Shown here: positions 28,776-37,401 of the stretch, piece after piece
Position numbering within the stretch: position 1 is the first letter of the stretch
Layout of the letters: each line of letters begins with the position of its first letter
Source of the DNA: Streptomyces lunaelactis
GTDB lineage: Bacteria > Actinomycetota > Actinomycetes > Streptomycetales > Streptomycetaceae
Reading direction: 5' to 3'
Assembly: GCF_003054555.1 (NCBI RefSeq)
Contig: NZ_CP026304.1
Location: 2,914,001-2,978,000 of the forward strand
DNA length: 64,000 bases
Program-made: the position numbers and the translations under genes
The notes under the pieces: model-generated
The model's database searches: none
What the model was told of the DNA's origin: nothing
What the model saw: only the letters and a program-made list of their open reading frames with translations

Positions 28776-30059
28776 CTACGCGGACTTCTCGTGGCGGCCG
28801 TCGTCCTTCACGATCCGCGGCACCAGCGTCGGGTTCACGTTGTTGCGGACCACGTCCGCCGTGATGACCACCCGCGCGACGTCCTTCCGCGACGGCACCT
28901 CGTACATCACCGACATCAGGACCTCTTCCATGATGGCCCGAAGACCCCGCGCGCCCGTGCCGCGCAGGATCGCCTGGTCGGCGATCGCCTCGAGCGCCGG
29001 GCGGTCGAAGTCCAGCTCCACGCCGTCGAGTTCGAACAGGCGCTGGTACTGCTTCACCAGCGCGTTGCGCGGCTCGACCAGGATCTGGAGGAGCGCCTCG
29101 CGGTCGAGGTTGTGGACCGAGGTCAGGACGGGCAGGCGACCGATGAACTCCGGGATCATCCCGAACTTCACGAGGTCCTCCGGCATGACCTCCTGGAACT
29201 GGTCGCTCGCCTCGATCTCGCGCTTCGAGCGGATCGTCGCGCCGAAGCCGATGCCCTTCGCGCCCGCACGCGACTCGATGATCTTCTCCAGGCCGGCGAA
29301 CGCGCCGCCCACGATGAAGAGCACGTTCGTCGTGTCGATCTGGATGAACTCCTGGTGCGGGTGCTTGCGGCCGCCCTGCGGGGGGACCGAGGCGGTCGTG
29401 CCTTCCAGGATCTTCAGCAGGGCCTGCTGGACGCCCTCGCCCGACACATCGCGGGTGATCGACGGGTTCTCGCTCTTGCGGGCGACCTTGTCGATCTCGT
29501 CGATGTAGATGATCCCGGTCTCGGCCTTCTTGACGTCGTAGTCCGCCGCCTGGATCAGCTTCAGCAGGATGTTCTCGACGTCCTCGCCGACGTAACCCGC
29601 CTCCGTCAGCGCCGTCGCGTCGGCGATGGCGAACGGAACGTTCAGCATGCGTGCGAGGGTCTGGGCCAGCAGCGTCTTCCCGGAGCCCGTGGGGCCCAGC
29701 AGGAGGATGTTGGACTTCGCCAGCTCGATCGCGTCATCGCGGCTCGTGCCGCCGCCGTTCTCGCCGGCCTGGACGCGCTTGTAGTGGTTGTACACCGCTA
29801 CCGAGAGGGCCTTCTTCGCGGGCTCCTGCCCGACGACGTACCCCTCGAGGAATTCGTAGATCTCGCGCGGCTTGGGAAGTTCCTCCCACCGCACCTCGGA
29901 GGTCTCTGCGAGCTCCTCCTCGATGATCTCGTTGCAGAGATCGATGCACTCGTCGCAGATGTACACACCGGGGCCTGCGATGAGCTTCTTCACCTGCTTC
30001 TGGCTCTTTCCGCAGAACGAGCACTTGAGCAGGTCGCCGCCATCACCGATGCGTGCCAC
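28776..30059 (-). CDS. clpX: ATP-dependent Clp protease ATP-binding subunit ClpX
   Basis: The 427-residue AAA+ unfoldase feeds tagged proteins to ClpP. The N-terminal zinc-binding domain has Cys13, Cys16, Cys35 and Cys38; Walker A GPTGSGKT is at 122-129, Walker B IIYIDEID follows, GYVGED is the pore loop and IGF (in [10 protein letters not shown]) docks into ClpP. GTG 30059 ([12 protein letters not shown]) has GAAGGGGAAG upstream and matches known lengths, so the in-frame ATG at 30182 is rejected. It lies 145 nt downstream of clpP2, in the order clpP1-clpP2-clpX typical of actinobacteria. Confidence 0.96.
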   Translation of the reverse strand: MARIGDGGDLLKCSFCGKSQKQVKKLIAGPGVYICDECIDLCNEIIEEELAETSEVRWEELPKPREIYEFLEGYVVGQEPAKKALSVAVYNHYKRVQAGENGGGTSRDDAIELAKSNILLLGPTGSGKTLLAQTLARMLNVPFAIADATALTEAGYVGEDVENILLKLIQAADYDVKKAETGIIYIDEIDKVARKSENPSITRDVSGEGVQQALLKILEGTTASVPPQGGRKHPHQEFIQIDTTNVLFIVGGAFAGLEKIIESRAGAKGIGFGATIRSKREIEASDQFQEVMPEDLVKFGMIPEFIGRLPVLTSVHNLDREALLQILVEPRNALVKQYQRLFELDGVELDFDRPALEAIADQAILRGTGARGLRAIMEEVLMSVMYEVPSRKDVARVVITADVVRNNVNPTLVPRIVKDDGRHEKSA

Positions 30060-30204
30060 GAGGTGCTTCCCCTTCGCCTGGGAGCAGCTTGGTTCAGCCG
30101 ACTCCTGGTGCCTCATATCCGACGGTACCTTGCCTGGGCCCCCGTTCGGGCCCCCCTTGGCGTGGTTCACATTGTCGTGCACCGCGCCAAGGGCGCCGGA
30201 CCGG

Positions 30205-30888
30205 TCAGGCGGCCGCTGCGGCCGCCGTGCTCTTACGGGTCGAGACGATCTGGTCGACGAGGCCGTACGCGAGCGCGTCCTCGGCGGTCAGGATCTTGTC
30301 GCGCTCGATGTCGTCGCGGATCTTCTCGATCGGCGTGGTGGAGTGCTTGGCCAGCATCTCCTCGAGCTGCGTACGCATACGCAGGATCTCGTTGGCCGCG
30401 ATCTCCAGGTCGGAGAGCTGCTCACGGCCGGTCTGCGAGGACGGCTGGTGGATCAGCACGCGGGCGTTCGGCAGGGCCATCCGCTTGCCGGGCGTACCGG
30501 CGGCGAGCAGCACGGCCGCGGCGGAGGCCGCCTGGCCCATGCAGACCGTCTGGATGTCCGGCTTCACGAACTGCATCGTGTCGTAGATGGCCGTCAGCGC
30601 GGTGAAGGAGCCGCCGGGGCTGTTGATGTAGATCGAGATGTCGCGGTCCGGGTCCATCGACTCCAGGCACAGCAGCTGCGCCATGACGTCGTTGGCGGAG
30701 GCGTCGTCGATCTGCACGCCGAGGAAGATCACGCGCTCCTCGAAGAGCTTGGCGTACGGGTCGTACTCGCGCACACCCTGCGAGGTGCGCTCCACGAAGC
30801 GCGGCACGACGTAGCGGTTGTCCACCTGCGGGCCGGTGTAGAGGCCGCTGGCGGCGGCGGAGAAGTTGCTCATGTCGGTGTTCACCAT
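30205..30888 (-). CDS. clpP2: ATP-dependent Clp protease proteolytic subunit ClpP2
   Basis: The 227-residue serine peptidase subunit forms mixed rings with ClpP1. With start ATG 30888 (MVNTDMSNF) the triad is Ser112 (MGQAASAAA), His137 (VLIHQPSS) and Asp187 (IERDKIL). A second start at 30873 (MSNFSAAAS) is possible. The N-terminal extension before [16 protein letters not shown] is probably removed by self-processing, as known for actinobacterial ClpPs. It is 73 nt downstream of clpP1 and co-transcribed with it in Streptomyces lividans under ClgR control. Confidence 0.94.
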   Translation of the reverse strand: MVNTDMSNFSAAASGLYTGPQVDNRYVVPRFVERTSQGVREYDPYAKLFEERVIFLGVQIDDASANDVMAQLLCLESMDPDRDISIYINSPGGSFTALTAIYDTMQFVKPDIQTVCMGQAASAAAVLLAAGTPGKRMALPNARVLIHQPSSQTGREQLSDLEIAANEILRMRTQLEEMLAKHSTTPIEKIRDDIERDKILTAEDALAYGLVDQIVSTRKSTAAAAAA

Positions 30889-30961
30889 CCTGGTGGCGTT
30901 CTGTGGGCTGGGGTGGCTGGGGTGCGGACTGCCCGGCTCGGGAGCGTGAGTGCTCGCGAGG

Positions 30962-31579
30962 TCAGGCGCCGGTGCCGCCGCCGCCCGGAACGCCCGAGGC
31001 GGCAGAGATGATCTCGTCGATGAGGCCGTACGCCTTGGCCTCTTCCGCGGTGTACCAGCGGTCGCGGTCGCCGTCACGGATGATCGTCTCGACGGACTGG
31101 CCGGAGTGCTGGGCGGTGATCTCCGCCATGCGCTTCTTCGTACGAAGCAGGTACTCGGCCTGGATCTTGATGTCCGATGCGGTGCCGCCGAGGCCGGCGG
31201 AACCCTGGTGCATCAGGATGTCGGTGTTGGGGAGCGCGAAGCGCTTGCCCGCGGTGCCGCCGGTCAGCAGGAACTGGCCCATCGAGGCCGCCATGCCCAT
31301 ACCGATCGTGACCACGTCGTTCGGGATGTACTGCATGGTGTCGTAGACGGCCATGCCCGCGGTCACCGAGCCACCGGGACTGTTGATGTAGAGGTAGATG
31401 TCCTTCTCCGGGTCGGCGGCCAGGAGGAGCATCTGAGCTGTGATCTTGTTGGCGATGTCATCGTCGACCTGCTGGCCGAGGAAGATGATGCGCTCGCCGA
31501 GCAGTCGGCTGTAGACCTGGTCACCGAGGCCACCACCGAGGGACGGCTCACCGGCGGCGTAAGGCATCAGATTCGTCAC
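30962..31579 (-). CDS. clpP1: ATP-dependent Clp protease proteolytic subunit ClpP1
   Basis: The 205-residue peptidase starts with GTG 31579. The catalytic triad is Ser99 (GMAASMGQF), His124 (ILMHQGSAG) and Asp173 (DRDRW). It assembles with ClpP2 and partners ClpX or ClpC to degrade regulators during development. Its promoter region holds a ClgR-type operator about 130 nt upstream. In Streptomyces ClgR activates clpP1P2 and is itself degraded by ClpP, a feedback loop; only the operator part can be seen here. Confidence 0.95.
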   Translation of the reverse strand: MTNLMPYAAGEPSLGGGLGDQVYSRLLGERIIFLGQQVDDDIANKITAQMLLLAADPEKDIYLYINSPGGSVTAGMAVYDTMQYIPNDVVTIGMGMAASMGQFLLTGGTAGKRFALPNTDILMHQGSAGLGGTASDIKIQAEYLLRTKKRMAEITAQHSGQSVETIIRDGDRDRWYTAEEAKAYGLIDEIISAASGVPGGGGTGA

Positions 31580-31709
31580 GTATCCACCTGCTCGTCTCTG
31601 ACGGCTCCGGCCGTCTCAGCGTCTTCGTACTGGAGGCGGGGACTCCCCTGCCCTCGTATTCATGGACCCTAACGCGCTGGTGGGCGGGCGCCATCCCGGT
31701 TCCCGAACT

Positions 31710-31723
31710 GTTCGCTCGGAGCG
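31710..31723. promoter_or_regulatory. ClgR-type operator upstream of clpP1
   Basis: GTTCGCTCGGAGCG at 31710-31723 matches the ClgR motif GTTCGC-N5-GCG exactly, and its core CGCTCGGAGCG is palindromic. It lies 131-144 nt before the clpP1 start and between tig and clpP1. The match and position agree with known ClgR activation of clpP1P2 in streptomycetes. Confidence 0.75.
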
Positions 31724-31751
31724 CAAGGTAGTTGGGACCCGTGACTACAGT

Positions 31752-31788
31752 GACGGGCCCCGGGCGCAAGGTGCGTCCGGGGCCCGTC
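31752..31788 (-). terminator. Terminator hairpin downstream of tig
   Basis: A 17-bp stem with one mismatch (31752-31768 with 31772-31788) begins 20 nt beyond the tig stop. It lies next to the ClgR operator and should isolate clpP1 from tig transcription. Confidence 0.7.
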
Positions 31789-31807
31789 GTAGGAGTCAGC
31801 GCGAGGC

Positions 31808-33211
31808 TCAGGCCTCGGTCTTCTCCGCGGCCGCGTCACCCTCGGTGTCACCCTCGACGACGGCCTCGACCGTCTCGGTGGCGGTCTCGGTCTCGTCCTC
31901 GTCGTCCGCGAGGTCGACGACCTCACCGTTGGTGTCGGTGACCTTGACGGCCTCGACGACGACGGCGAGCGCCTTGCCGCGGGCGACCTCGCCGACGAGC
32001 ATCGGCACCTGGCCGCCCTCGACGACGGCCTTGGCGAACTCGTCGGGGCTCATGCCGGAGGTGGCAGCACGCCGCATGAGGTGCTCGGTGAGCTCCTCCT
32101 GGTTGACGTTCAGCTTCTCCTTGTTGACCAGCTCGTCGAGGATGAACTGGGTCTTGATGCCCTTGACCGCCTGCTCGGTGGTCTCGGCGTCGAACTCCTC
32201 GACCGTCTTGCCCTGGATCTCGAGGTACTTCTCGATGTCGAGGCCCATCTGGCCGAGCTGGTGGTGCTCGAGGTTGTGCTTGCGGGTCTTGACCTCGTCC
32301 TCGAGCAGCTTCTCGGGGATCGGCACCTCGGCCAGCTTCAGCAGCTCGTCCAGGACGCGCTCCTGGGCCTGGGTGGCCTGGTCGTACTGCTTCATGTTCT
32401 CGAGGCGCTTGCGGCTGTCCGCCCTGAGCTCCTCGAGGGTGTCGAACTCGCTCGCCATCTGCGCGAAGTCGTCGTCGAGCTCGGGGAGCTCGCGGGCGGC
32501 GACGGCGGTGACCTTGACGGTGACCTCGGACTCCTTGCCCTCGGCGGTGCCGCCCTTGAGCTCGGAGGTGAAGGTGGCCTCGCCGCCGGCCTCCAGGCCG
32601 GTGACGGCCTCGTCGATGCCGTCGAGCAGCTCGCCGGAGCCGATCGTGTACTGCACGCCGGCGGCGACGCCGTCCTCGAGGACCTCGCCGTCGACCTTGG
32701 CCTCGAGGTCGATCGTCACGACGTCACCCTCGGCGGCGGCGCGCTCGACCGGGTTGGTGGAGGCGAAGCGGCCGCGCAGCTCCTCGACGGCCTTGTCGAC
32801 GTCCTCTTCGCTGACCTCGACGGCGTCGACGGTGACCTCGATGCCGGAGTAGTCCGGGATCTCGATGGTCGGGCGGATGTCGACCTCGGCGGTGAAGTTC
32901 AGCGTCTCGCCGTCCTTCAGCTCCGTGATGTCGACGTCGGGCTGGCCGAGCGGGTTCAGCTCGGCGTCGTTGACCGCCTCGGTGTAGAACTTCGGGAGGG
33001 CGTCGTTGACGGCCTCCTCCAGCACCGCACCACGGCCGAACCGCTGGTCGATCACTCGGGCCGGGATCTTGCCCTTCCGGAAGCCCTTGACCGTGACCTG
33101 CTGGTTGATCTTCTTGTACGCCGCGTCGAGGCTGTCCTTGAGCTCCTCGAAGGGCACCTCGACAGTGAGCCGAACCCGAGTCGGGTTCAGGGTCTCCACG
33201 GCGCTCTTCAC
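31808..33211 (-). CDS. tig: Trigger factor, ribosome-associated chaperone and prolyl isomerase
   Basis: The 467-residue protein has the ribosome-binding signature GFRKGKIP (43-50), an FKBP-type isomerase domain (about 160-245; [20 protein letters not shown]) and a helical C-terminal substrate-cradling domain. A Glu/Asp/Thr-rich acidic tail ([20 protein letters not shown]) is a streptomycete addition. GTG 33211 has AAGGAG 9 nt upstream; longer in-frame starts reach toward the tRNA-Pro gene and are rejected. It forms a folding and degradation neighbourhood with clpP1, clpP2 and clpX. Confidence 0.94.
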   Translation of the reverse strand: MKSAVETLNPTRVRLTVEVPFEELKDSLDAAYKKINQQVTVKGFRKGKIPARVIDQRFGRGAVLEEAVNDALPKFYTEAVNDAELNPLGQPDVDITELKDGETLNFTAEVDIRPTIEIPDYSGIEVTVDAVEVSEEDVDKAVEELRGRFASTNPVERAAAEGDVVTIDLEAKVDGEVLEDGVAAGVQYTIGSGELLDGIDEAVTGLEAGGEATFTSELKGGTAEGKESEVTVKVTAVAARELPELDDDFAQMASEFDTLEELRADSRKRLENMKQYDQATQAQERVLDELLKLAEVPIPEKLLEDEVKTRKHNLEHHQLGQMGLDIEKYLEIQGKTVEEFDAETTEQAVKGIKTQFILDELVNKEKLNVNQEELTEHLMRRAATSGMSPDEFAKAVVEGGQVPMLVGEVARGKALAVVVEAVKVTDTNGEVVDLADDEDETETATETVEAVVEGDTEGDAAAEKTEA

Positions 33212-33406
33212 GGTTCGGTCTCCTTGGTGGCTGATTCTGGGGTTCTGCGTCCGCCGCACTGGAGGCGGCTCAGCGGATTCGGCCCGGCTCTCCGTCCGGC
33301 TCGCCGGCTTTACGCCGGACGCGTCGGACACACGGGCACGCAGCTTGCATAGTAGCCGCAAGCAGGATGAGCCCCACAATGCGATCTTGAAGCGCGGTGG
33401 TGGTGA

Positions 33407-33483
33407 TGGTCGGGGTGGCCGGATTCGAACCGACGACCTTCCGCTCCCAAAGCGGACGCGCTACCAAGCTGCGCCACACCCCG
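33407..33483 (-). tRNA. tRNA-Pro (UGG anticodon), CCA encoded
   Basis: On the minus strand the sequence folds into a full cloverleaf: acceptor CGGGGTG/CACCCCG, D-stem GCGC/GCGC, anticodon stem TCCGC/GCGGA around loop TTTGGGA (anticodon TGG), and T-arm GTCGG-TTCGAAT-CCGGC. The discriminator A (33410) is followed by encoded CCA (33407-33409). Confidence 0.95.
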
Positions 33484-33636
33484 TCGGTGCGACACGTAGG
33501 GTACATGCCCGCAGGCCATACGGCTGCCGCATTCTCCGGGAGTGGTTGCCGCGCGGAATGGGGTGTGCGGCACCGGGCAGGGACCCGCTACGATGCTCCT
33601 CGTACCGCGGCCCTCGTGACCTGCGGTGCGATGCTT

Positions 33637-33707
33637 GCGGGCGTAGCTCAATGGTAGAGCACTAGTCTTCCAAACTAGCTACGCGGGTTCGATTCCCGTC
33701 GCCCGCT
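33637..33707 (+). tRNA. tRNA-Gly (UCC anticodon)
   Basis: A cloverleaf is formed by acceptor GCGGGCG/CGCCCGC, anticodon stem CTAGT/ACTAG with loop CTTCCAA (anticodon TCC), and T-loop GTTCGATTC. No CCA is encoded. Its 3' half, from the anticodon loop on, is the attachment core of the integrated element. A TACGAT hexamer at 33589-33594 is a possible -10 box. Confidence 0.95.
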
Positions 33708-33708
33708 C
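33665..33708 (+). repeat. attL: 44-bp attachment core within tRNA-Gly
   Basis: These 44 bases, from the anticodon loop through the acceptor end of tRNA-Gly, recur without mismatch at 36670-36713. The flanks differ on both sides, so the repeat has sharp edges. The tRNA remains complete at this end. Confidence 0.92.
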
Positions 33709-33716
33709 TCAACGGC

Positions 33717-33757
33717 TCAGGGCCAGGTCGGAGGTTCATCCTCCAGCCTGGCCCTGA
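33717..33757. terminator. Hairpin just inside attL
   Basis: TCAGGGCCAGG (33717-33727) pairs with CCTGGCCCTGA (33747-33757), with an inner GGAGG/CCTCC stem. It ends tRNA-Gly transcription and lies 25 nt beyond the integrase stop, so it could serve both directions. It replaces the tRNA's native hairpin, which was moved to the far side of the element. Confidence 0.75.
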
Positions 33758-33781
33758 TGCGTTGCCGATCTTCGTTCGGGC

Positions 33782-34922
33782 CTATGTGCCCGTTGCGTGC
33801 CCGTTCGGCTTGGGATCTTGCTTCCGTGCCTGCTCGACAACCGCGCTCACGGCCTGGCCAATCAGCCGCTCTCGCTCGGCTGTTGCGTGTTGGTAGATCA
33901 GCGCGGCGCGGGCGGTGCTGTGGCCCATTCTGGTCATCAGCTCACGTGTGCTCGCCCCGGTCGCGGCAGCGAGGGTATTCCCCGTGTGCCGGAGATCATG
34001 AAAGTGCAGGCCCTTGATCCCGACCTGGTCGCACGCCTTGCGCCAGAGCTTGTTGAAGTGGTTGCGGCGAGGTGTCGCCTTCTTGGCCCCGATGAAGACG
34101 CGGCCGTCCGGGCCCGGCTCGGCGAATACGGCAAGATGCGTAGCAAGATCAGTCACGATCACGGCCGGGATCGCCACGGTGCGCTTGCCCGCAGCGCCTC
34201 TTAGGTTCCTTCAACAGCCGCTTGCCGCTGTGGAGTTCGGCGACGTTCCGGCGCACGCGGAGGGTGCCCGCGTCGAGGTCGAGATCACGGCGGCAGAGGC
34301 CGATCAGCTCGCCCCAGCGGAGCCCTGTGAAGGCCGCCAGGAGGACGAGGGCGCGGTACCGAGGCTGCACCGCCCCCGCGATCTCGTAGACCTCCTGAAC
34401 GGTCGCCGTCGGCCGCTCAGGAGTGGGAGCGACACTCGCGCCCTTGACCCGGCAGGGGTTGCGCCGGATCAGCCGGTCTTCCACGGCCGTCATGAGCACA
34501 GCCCGCAGAAGCGCGTACGACTTGGCCACCGATGAAGCCCCAGCACCCGCGTCCAGCCGAGCGACGCGCCAGGCCCGGACCATGGCCGGAGTGATGTCGG
34601 CCAGGACGACGCGGTCGAAGGTCGGCGCGAGATGGTTCCGGAGCAGCGACCGGTACAGGTCAGCGGTCGAAGCGCTGATGCCCCGCTCGGTGATCCAGGT
34701 AGCGGCGTACGTGCCGAAGGGCACCTTGGCGGCGTCGGGGTCGGCCCAGTCCCCGGCGCGCAGCTCGGCTTGACGTTCGGCCAGCCAGTCATCCGCTTCC
34801 CGCTTCGTGCGGAAGGTGTGCGGCGCCGGGCGGTCGATGCCGTCCGGTGCCAGGTAACGAGCTTGGTAGCGGCCCGAGGGCAGTTTGCGGACACGGCCGA
34901 AGGGCCGCTTCTTGGCTGCCAT
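33782..34922 (-). pseudogene. int: Tyrosine site-specific integrase, frameshifted
   Basis: The gene would encode about 379 residues but is split into two frames. The N-terminal part (34149-34922) has the Arm-type and core-binding domains (MAAKKRPFGRVRKLPSGRYQ; DLYRSLLRNHLAPTFDRVVL) and the first catalytic Arg (AFTGLRWGELIGL). The C-terminal part (33782-34177) has HDLRHTGNTLAAATG, MGHSTARAALIYQHAT with the nucleophilic Tyr. One extra C at 34197 or 34198 shifts the frame; removing it restores KEPKSAAGKRTVAIPAVIVTD. ATG 34922 overlaps the excisionase stop. It would recombine the tRNA-Gly sites if intact; a sequencing error or slippage is possible. Confidence 0.88.
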
Positions 34923-35125
34923 CAGGCCACGCTCCGCAGTCGACGGGCTGAGGGCGCAACGGTGTTGGCCTCGATGAACGCCACGATCGCCCGTTCGGGG
35001 ATGCGGACGTGTCGGCCCACCTTGACGTACTCGATCCGACGTTCCTCGATGAGCCGCCGAGGGAAGCGGGCGGTGGTGCCGAGGCGTTCGGCGACTTGCT
35101 CGACGGTCAGCAGGTGGTCACTCAC
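34922..35125 (-). CDS. xis: Excisionase / MerR-type helix-turn-helix DNA-binding protein
   Basis: The 67-residue protein is one winged-helix domain of the excisionase (HTH_17) type: LTVEQVAERLGTTARFPRRLIEERRIEYVKVGRHVRIPERAIVAFIEAN. Such proteins bend DNA and drive the integrase toward excision. GTG 35125 overlaps the stop of the rep fragment (GTGA), and its own stop overlaps the int start (ATGA), so the three are coupled as in pSAM2. It appears intact. Confidence 0.88.
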   Translation of the reverse strand: MSDHLLTVEQVAERLGTTARFPRRLIEERRIEYVKVGRHVRIPERAIVAFIEANTVAPSARRLRSVA

Positions 35126-35874
35126 GACCGGTCTCCTTCCGAGGCGAGGGCTTCGCGGGCGGTTTCGCGGTTGAGTCGGATATCGCGGGCGATGGAGGCG
35201 GCGAGAGCTGACTCCGCGGGGGTGTGGCCGTGCCCGGCGTACTGCCAGGAGCCGAGGACGAGCACGGTGTCCGGGTCTCCGAGCGCGTCCTGTTCATGGG
35301 CGGCGCGGTAGTCGGCGCGGATCTGGCGGAGGGCGCCGAGGGTGGTGGAGTAGCGGCGGGATTTGGTGGAGAAATGGCCGCGGAAGCCGAGCATGTGCGC
35401 CCAGGCCCCGAGCTTCCGATCCGGGTAGAGCGGGGCGAGGTCGAGGCAGGCCTCGATGAGTCGGCGGGGGTGGTCGGGCACGTCCAGGAGGTCGAGGACT
35501 TCCCGGTTGCCGATGCGACGGTCGAGGCTGCCGGTGGACTCGGCGGCTTTGGTGGCGTACTTGGCGACGTAGGAGGCAACCGCCTGCTCGGTGATGTCGG
35601 AGCCGTCGTCGAAGGCGCGGACGGGTCGAATGTCGAGCTGGCGGCCCCAGCGGAAAGGCCGGCAGGGCTGGTCCCCGGCGACCGGGACGGTGATCGAGGT
35701 GTAGGAGTGGGCGGCAGCCGCGCGGATCGAGTCGTCGAGCAGCTGCACGCTCGCCCAGGACGGGGGCGGCGAGTCGGGCCCAAAGCCGCTCCACCGACCT
35801 CCGTTGCCGACGGCAGGCAGGCGGGCCATGCCCGGTGTGCCGACATCAAATCGCGATGCCGAGCAATCCCCCAT
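35122..35874 (-). pseudogene. repSA: RepSA-like replication initiator, 5'-truncated
   Basis: The open frame has 250 codons, but only the part from about residue 33 (SPPPSWASVQLLDDSIRAAAAHSYTSI) resembles the C-terminal half of the replication initiators of pSAM2-type elements, with FRWGRQLDIRPV and VASYVAKYATKAAESTG. The roughly 200 N-terminal residues that precede this point in full-length proteins are absent, and residues 1-32 have no relation to them. A deletion junction therefore lies near 35775. It is coupled to xis downstream. Without its N-terminus it should not support replication. Confidence 0.8.
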
Positions 35875-36013
35875 TTACCCTGTTCAGGGACACGGACGCG
35901 AAGCGCAGTCCACGTGTGAGACGTGGCATATCACTTCGACACGAACTGAAACGGGGGCGAAGGATTTGGACGGCACATCAAACGCGGGCACTTCCAGCGT
36001 GTACCAGCGGAAC

Positions 36014-36457
36014 ATGGCCCCTAGCACCCTGGGACCCCGCACGGCCTTGCTGATGTCGCTGGTACTCGCGCTGCTGCTGGGCGCGCTATCAGCACTAGTG
36101 ATGTTTCCGGCGGCCCAGCATCTCCGCTCACTCCAGGACGGCGAACGGGCCTCCGCAACGCTGCACAGGAACGGCTCGTGCATGATCGGCCACTGCCAGG
36201 TCGAATTCGAGGTCGACGGACAGACCGTGGTATCAGATCTGCCTGTGGGCAGCGGCGGCGGCAAGAGCTCTGTCGGCGACCGGATGATCGTCCGATACCA
36301 GGCCGACGACCCGCAGGTGGCCGCCCGTGAAGACGATGTAGGGGGCGGCGGGGCAGCCGTGCTGGCGGTGATGTCGGGTGGGGCCGCACTGCTCTTCCTC
36401 GTGCTTTCGGTCGTAGGGGCGGTCTACGTAGCGCGGCAACGGCGCCAAGACCCTTGA
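36014..36457 (+). CDS. Small two-helix membrane protein, DUF3592-like
   Basis: From ATG 36014 the protein has 147 residues: a membrane helix (TALLMSLVLALLLGALSALVMF), an extracytoplasmic domain of about 75 residues with a CMIGHC cysteine pair and FEVDGQTVVSDLPVGSGG...VGDRMIVRYQADDPQ, then a second helix (AVLAVMSGGAALLFLVLSVVGAVYV). The helix-domain-helix layout and the 'value, D-G, velocity of position' pattern recall DUF3592, which is a guess. The frame is open upstream to 35804, but codon use there is less convincing. It is the only cargo of the element and is followed by a terminator. Confidence 0.6.
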   Translation: MAPSTLGPRTALLMSLVLALLLGALSALVMFPAAQHLRSLQDGERASATLHRNGSCMIGHCQVEFEVDGQTVVSDLPVGSGGGKSSVGDRMIVRYQADDPQVAAREDDVGGGGAAVLAVMSGGAALLFLVLSVVGAVYVARQRRQDP

Positions 36458-36492
36458 CATCACCAGTCGACATCAACCTCAGCGTCCAAGAA

Positions 36493-36523
36493 GAGAAGCC
36501 CCAGGCTGAGCCCGGGGCTTCTC
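36493..36523 (+). terminator. Hairpin after the element's membrane protein gene
   Basis: GAGAAGCCCC (36493-36502) pairs perfectly with GGGGCTTCTC (36514-36523) around an 11-nt loop, 36 nt past the stop of the small membrane protein. Bases 36524-36669 show no gene. Confidence 0.7.
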
Positions 36524-36669
36524 TCCGTCGTTGGCTGTGCGTTGCGGCAACGTGCCCCTTGCGTGCCCGATCGGTCGGAGTCGAGCGGGGAACTACGGGG
36601 AACCAGGGCGAGACGACCGCTCCCCCGCAGGTCAGCGACCTCCCAGCTCAGCGGCCACCAGCATACGGC

Positions 36670-36713
36670 GTCTTCCAAACTAGCTACGCGGGTTCGATTC
36701 CCGTCGCCCGCTC
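36670..36713 (+). repeat. attR: second copy of the 44-bp core
   Basis: This copy is identical to 33665-33708 but lacks the 5' half of tRNA-Gly, so it is not a tRNA gene. It marks the right end of the integrated element. Confidence 0.92.
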
Positions 36714-36719
36714 CACATG

Positions 36720-36764
36720 CCTCAGGCCCGGCTCGGTGGTTGATCACCCGAGCCGGGCCTGAGG
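36720..36764. terminator. Native tRNA-Gly terminator beyond attR
   Basis: A perfect 17-bp stem (36720-36736 with 36748-36764) follows attR at the same distance as expected after the tRNA before insertion. It also lies 20 nt past the stop of the next minus-strand gene, so it can act in both directions. Confidence 0.75.
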
Positions 36765-36783
36765 CGTTTGCGGTCACACCAAG

Positions 36784-36978
36784 TCAGAAGCTGATCTGGT
36801 TGATGGTGTCGGCTATCGAGTCCAGGAATCTGTTGATCGACGGCGCCATGCCCGTCGAGGCGAGGAAGAAGCCGAACAGCGCCGCGACTATGGCGGGTCC
36901 GGCCTTGATCGAGCCGCCGCGGATCAGCACAACCAGGATGATCGCCAACAGCAGCACTACAGACAGTGAAATGGCCAC
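36784..36978 (-). CDS. Small conserved membrane protein of unknown function
   Basis: The 64-residue product (MAISLSVVLLLAIILVVLIRGGSIKAGPAIVAALFGFFLASTG...) has two hydrophobic segments separated by RGGSIKAG and a polar C-terminus ending NQISF. I recognise no named family, but small proteins of just this pattern are common in streptomycetes. It is outside the integrated element, facing it, with the tRNA-Gly terminator just past its stop. Confidence 0.65.
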   Translation of the reverse strand: MAISLSVVLLLAIILVVLIRGGSIKAGPAIVAALFGFFLASTGMAPSINRFLDSIADTINQISF

Positions 36979-37401
36979 AACTGATCACACCCTCGGTCGG
37001 TCCGCCTTGCCGGCCTGGGAGCGTGCGGCCCAGCACACCCCCGCCGTGACCATCGTGCCACCAACAGTCCCGTACATGCTGCCCGCTGACGAATCATCGA
37101 CGACGGGATCACGCCAACCGTGCGCCCCCGTACGCCTGGTGGCAAGGGAAGGCTCCCCCGGCGGAGTGAAATACGGGACGGAATTCAGTCCTGATCGTTG
37201 CCATGCCCCCACACCTCGGTCACGAGAAATTCGAAGACCTGCGGTGAGGAAATTCACTTCACCGCAAGAGGGTGACGATATGCACCATTTAACGGGGATT
37301 AACTAGGGCATAGCGGGCGGTTGGCGGCTGTTTCAGATTCGAATGGGAGACGTGCGGAAGGAGTTTTACTAAATCGAATCGGCGCGGCTAGGGTGCCTCA
37401 G
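36979..37401. other. Intergenic region before the acyltransferase gene
   Basis: No credible gene is seen in these 423 bases. An 8-bp inverted repeat (TGCGGTGA at 37240-37247 and TCACCGCA at 37259-37266) lies in an unusually AT-rich stretch (37225-37380). It precedes TTTAAC/TAGCGG-like hexamers around 37285-37320, which could be the promoter and operator of the acyltransferase gene. Confidence 0.4.

Larger units (their letters stand above)
33665..36713. mobile_element. Degenerate integrated element (pSAM2-type AICE remnant) in tRNA-Gly
   Basis: A 3.0-kb island is bounded by a 44-bp perfect direct repeat of the tRNA-Gly 3' half. Inside, on the minus strand, are a truncated RepSA-like initiator, an excisionase and a tyrosine integrase, each overlapping the next by 4 nt as in pSAM2 (repSA-xis-int), plus one plus-strand membrane protein gene. 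Transfer (tra, spd) and regulatory genes are missing, the initiator lacks its N-terminus and the integrase is frameshifted. It should therefore be immobile unless helped in trans. Confidence 0.88.

Noticed and set aside
35804..36013. Extended N-terminus for the element's small membrane protein
   Set aside because: The added residues are polar with uncertain codon use and overlap the rep fragment antisense; the membrane protein reads well from 36014.
36670..36713. A second tRNA-Gly gene
   Set aside because: Only the 3' half of the tRNA is present; it is the attR copy of the attachment core.
36542..37306. A 254-codon plus-strand frame spanning attR
   Set aside because: It runs through the terminator and the attachment site and antisense to a conserved small gene; no family is recognised.
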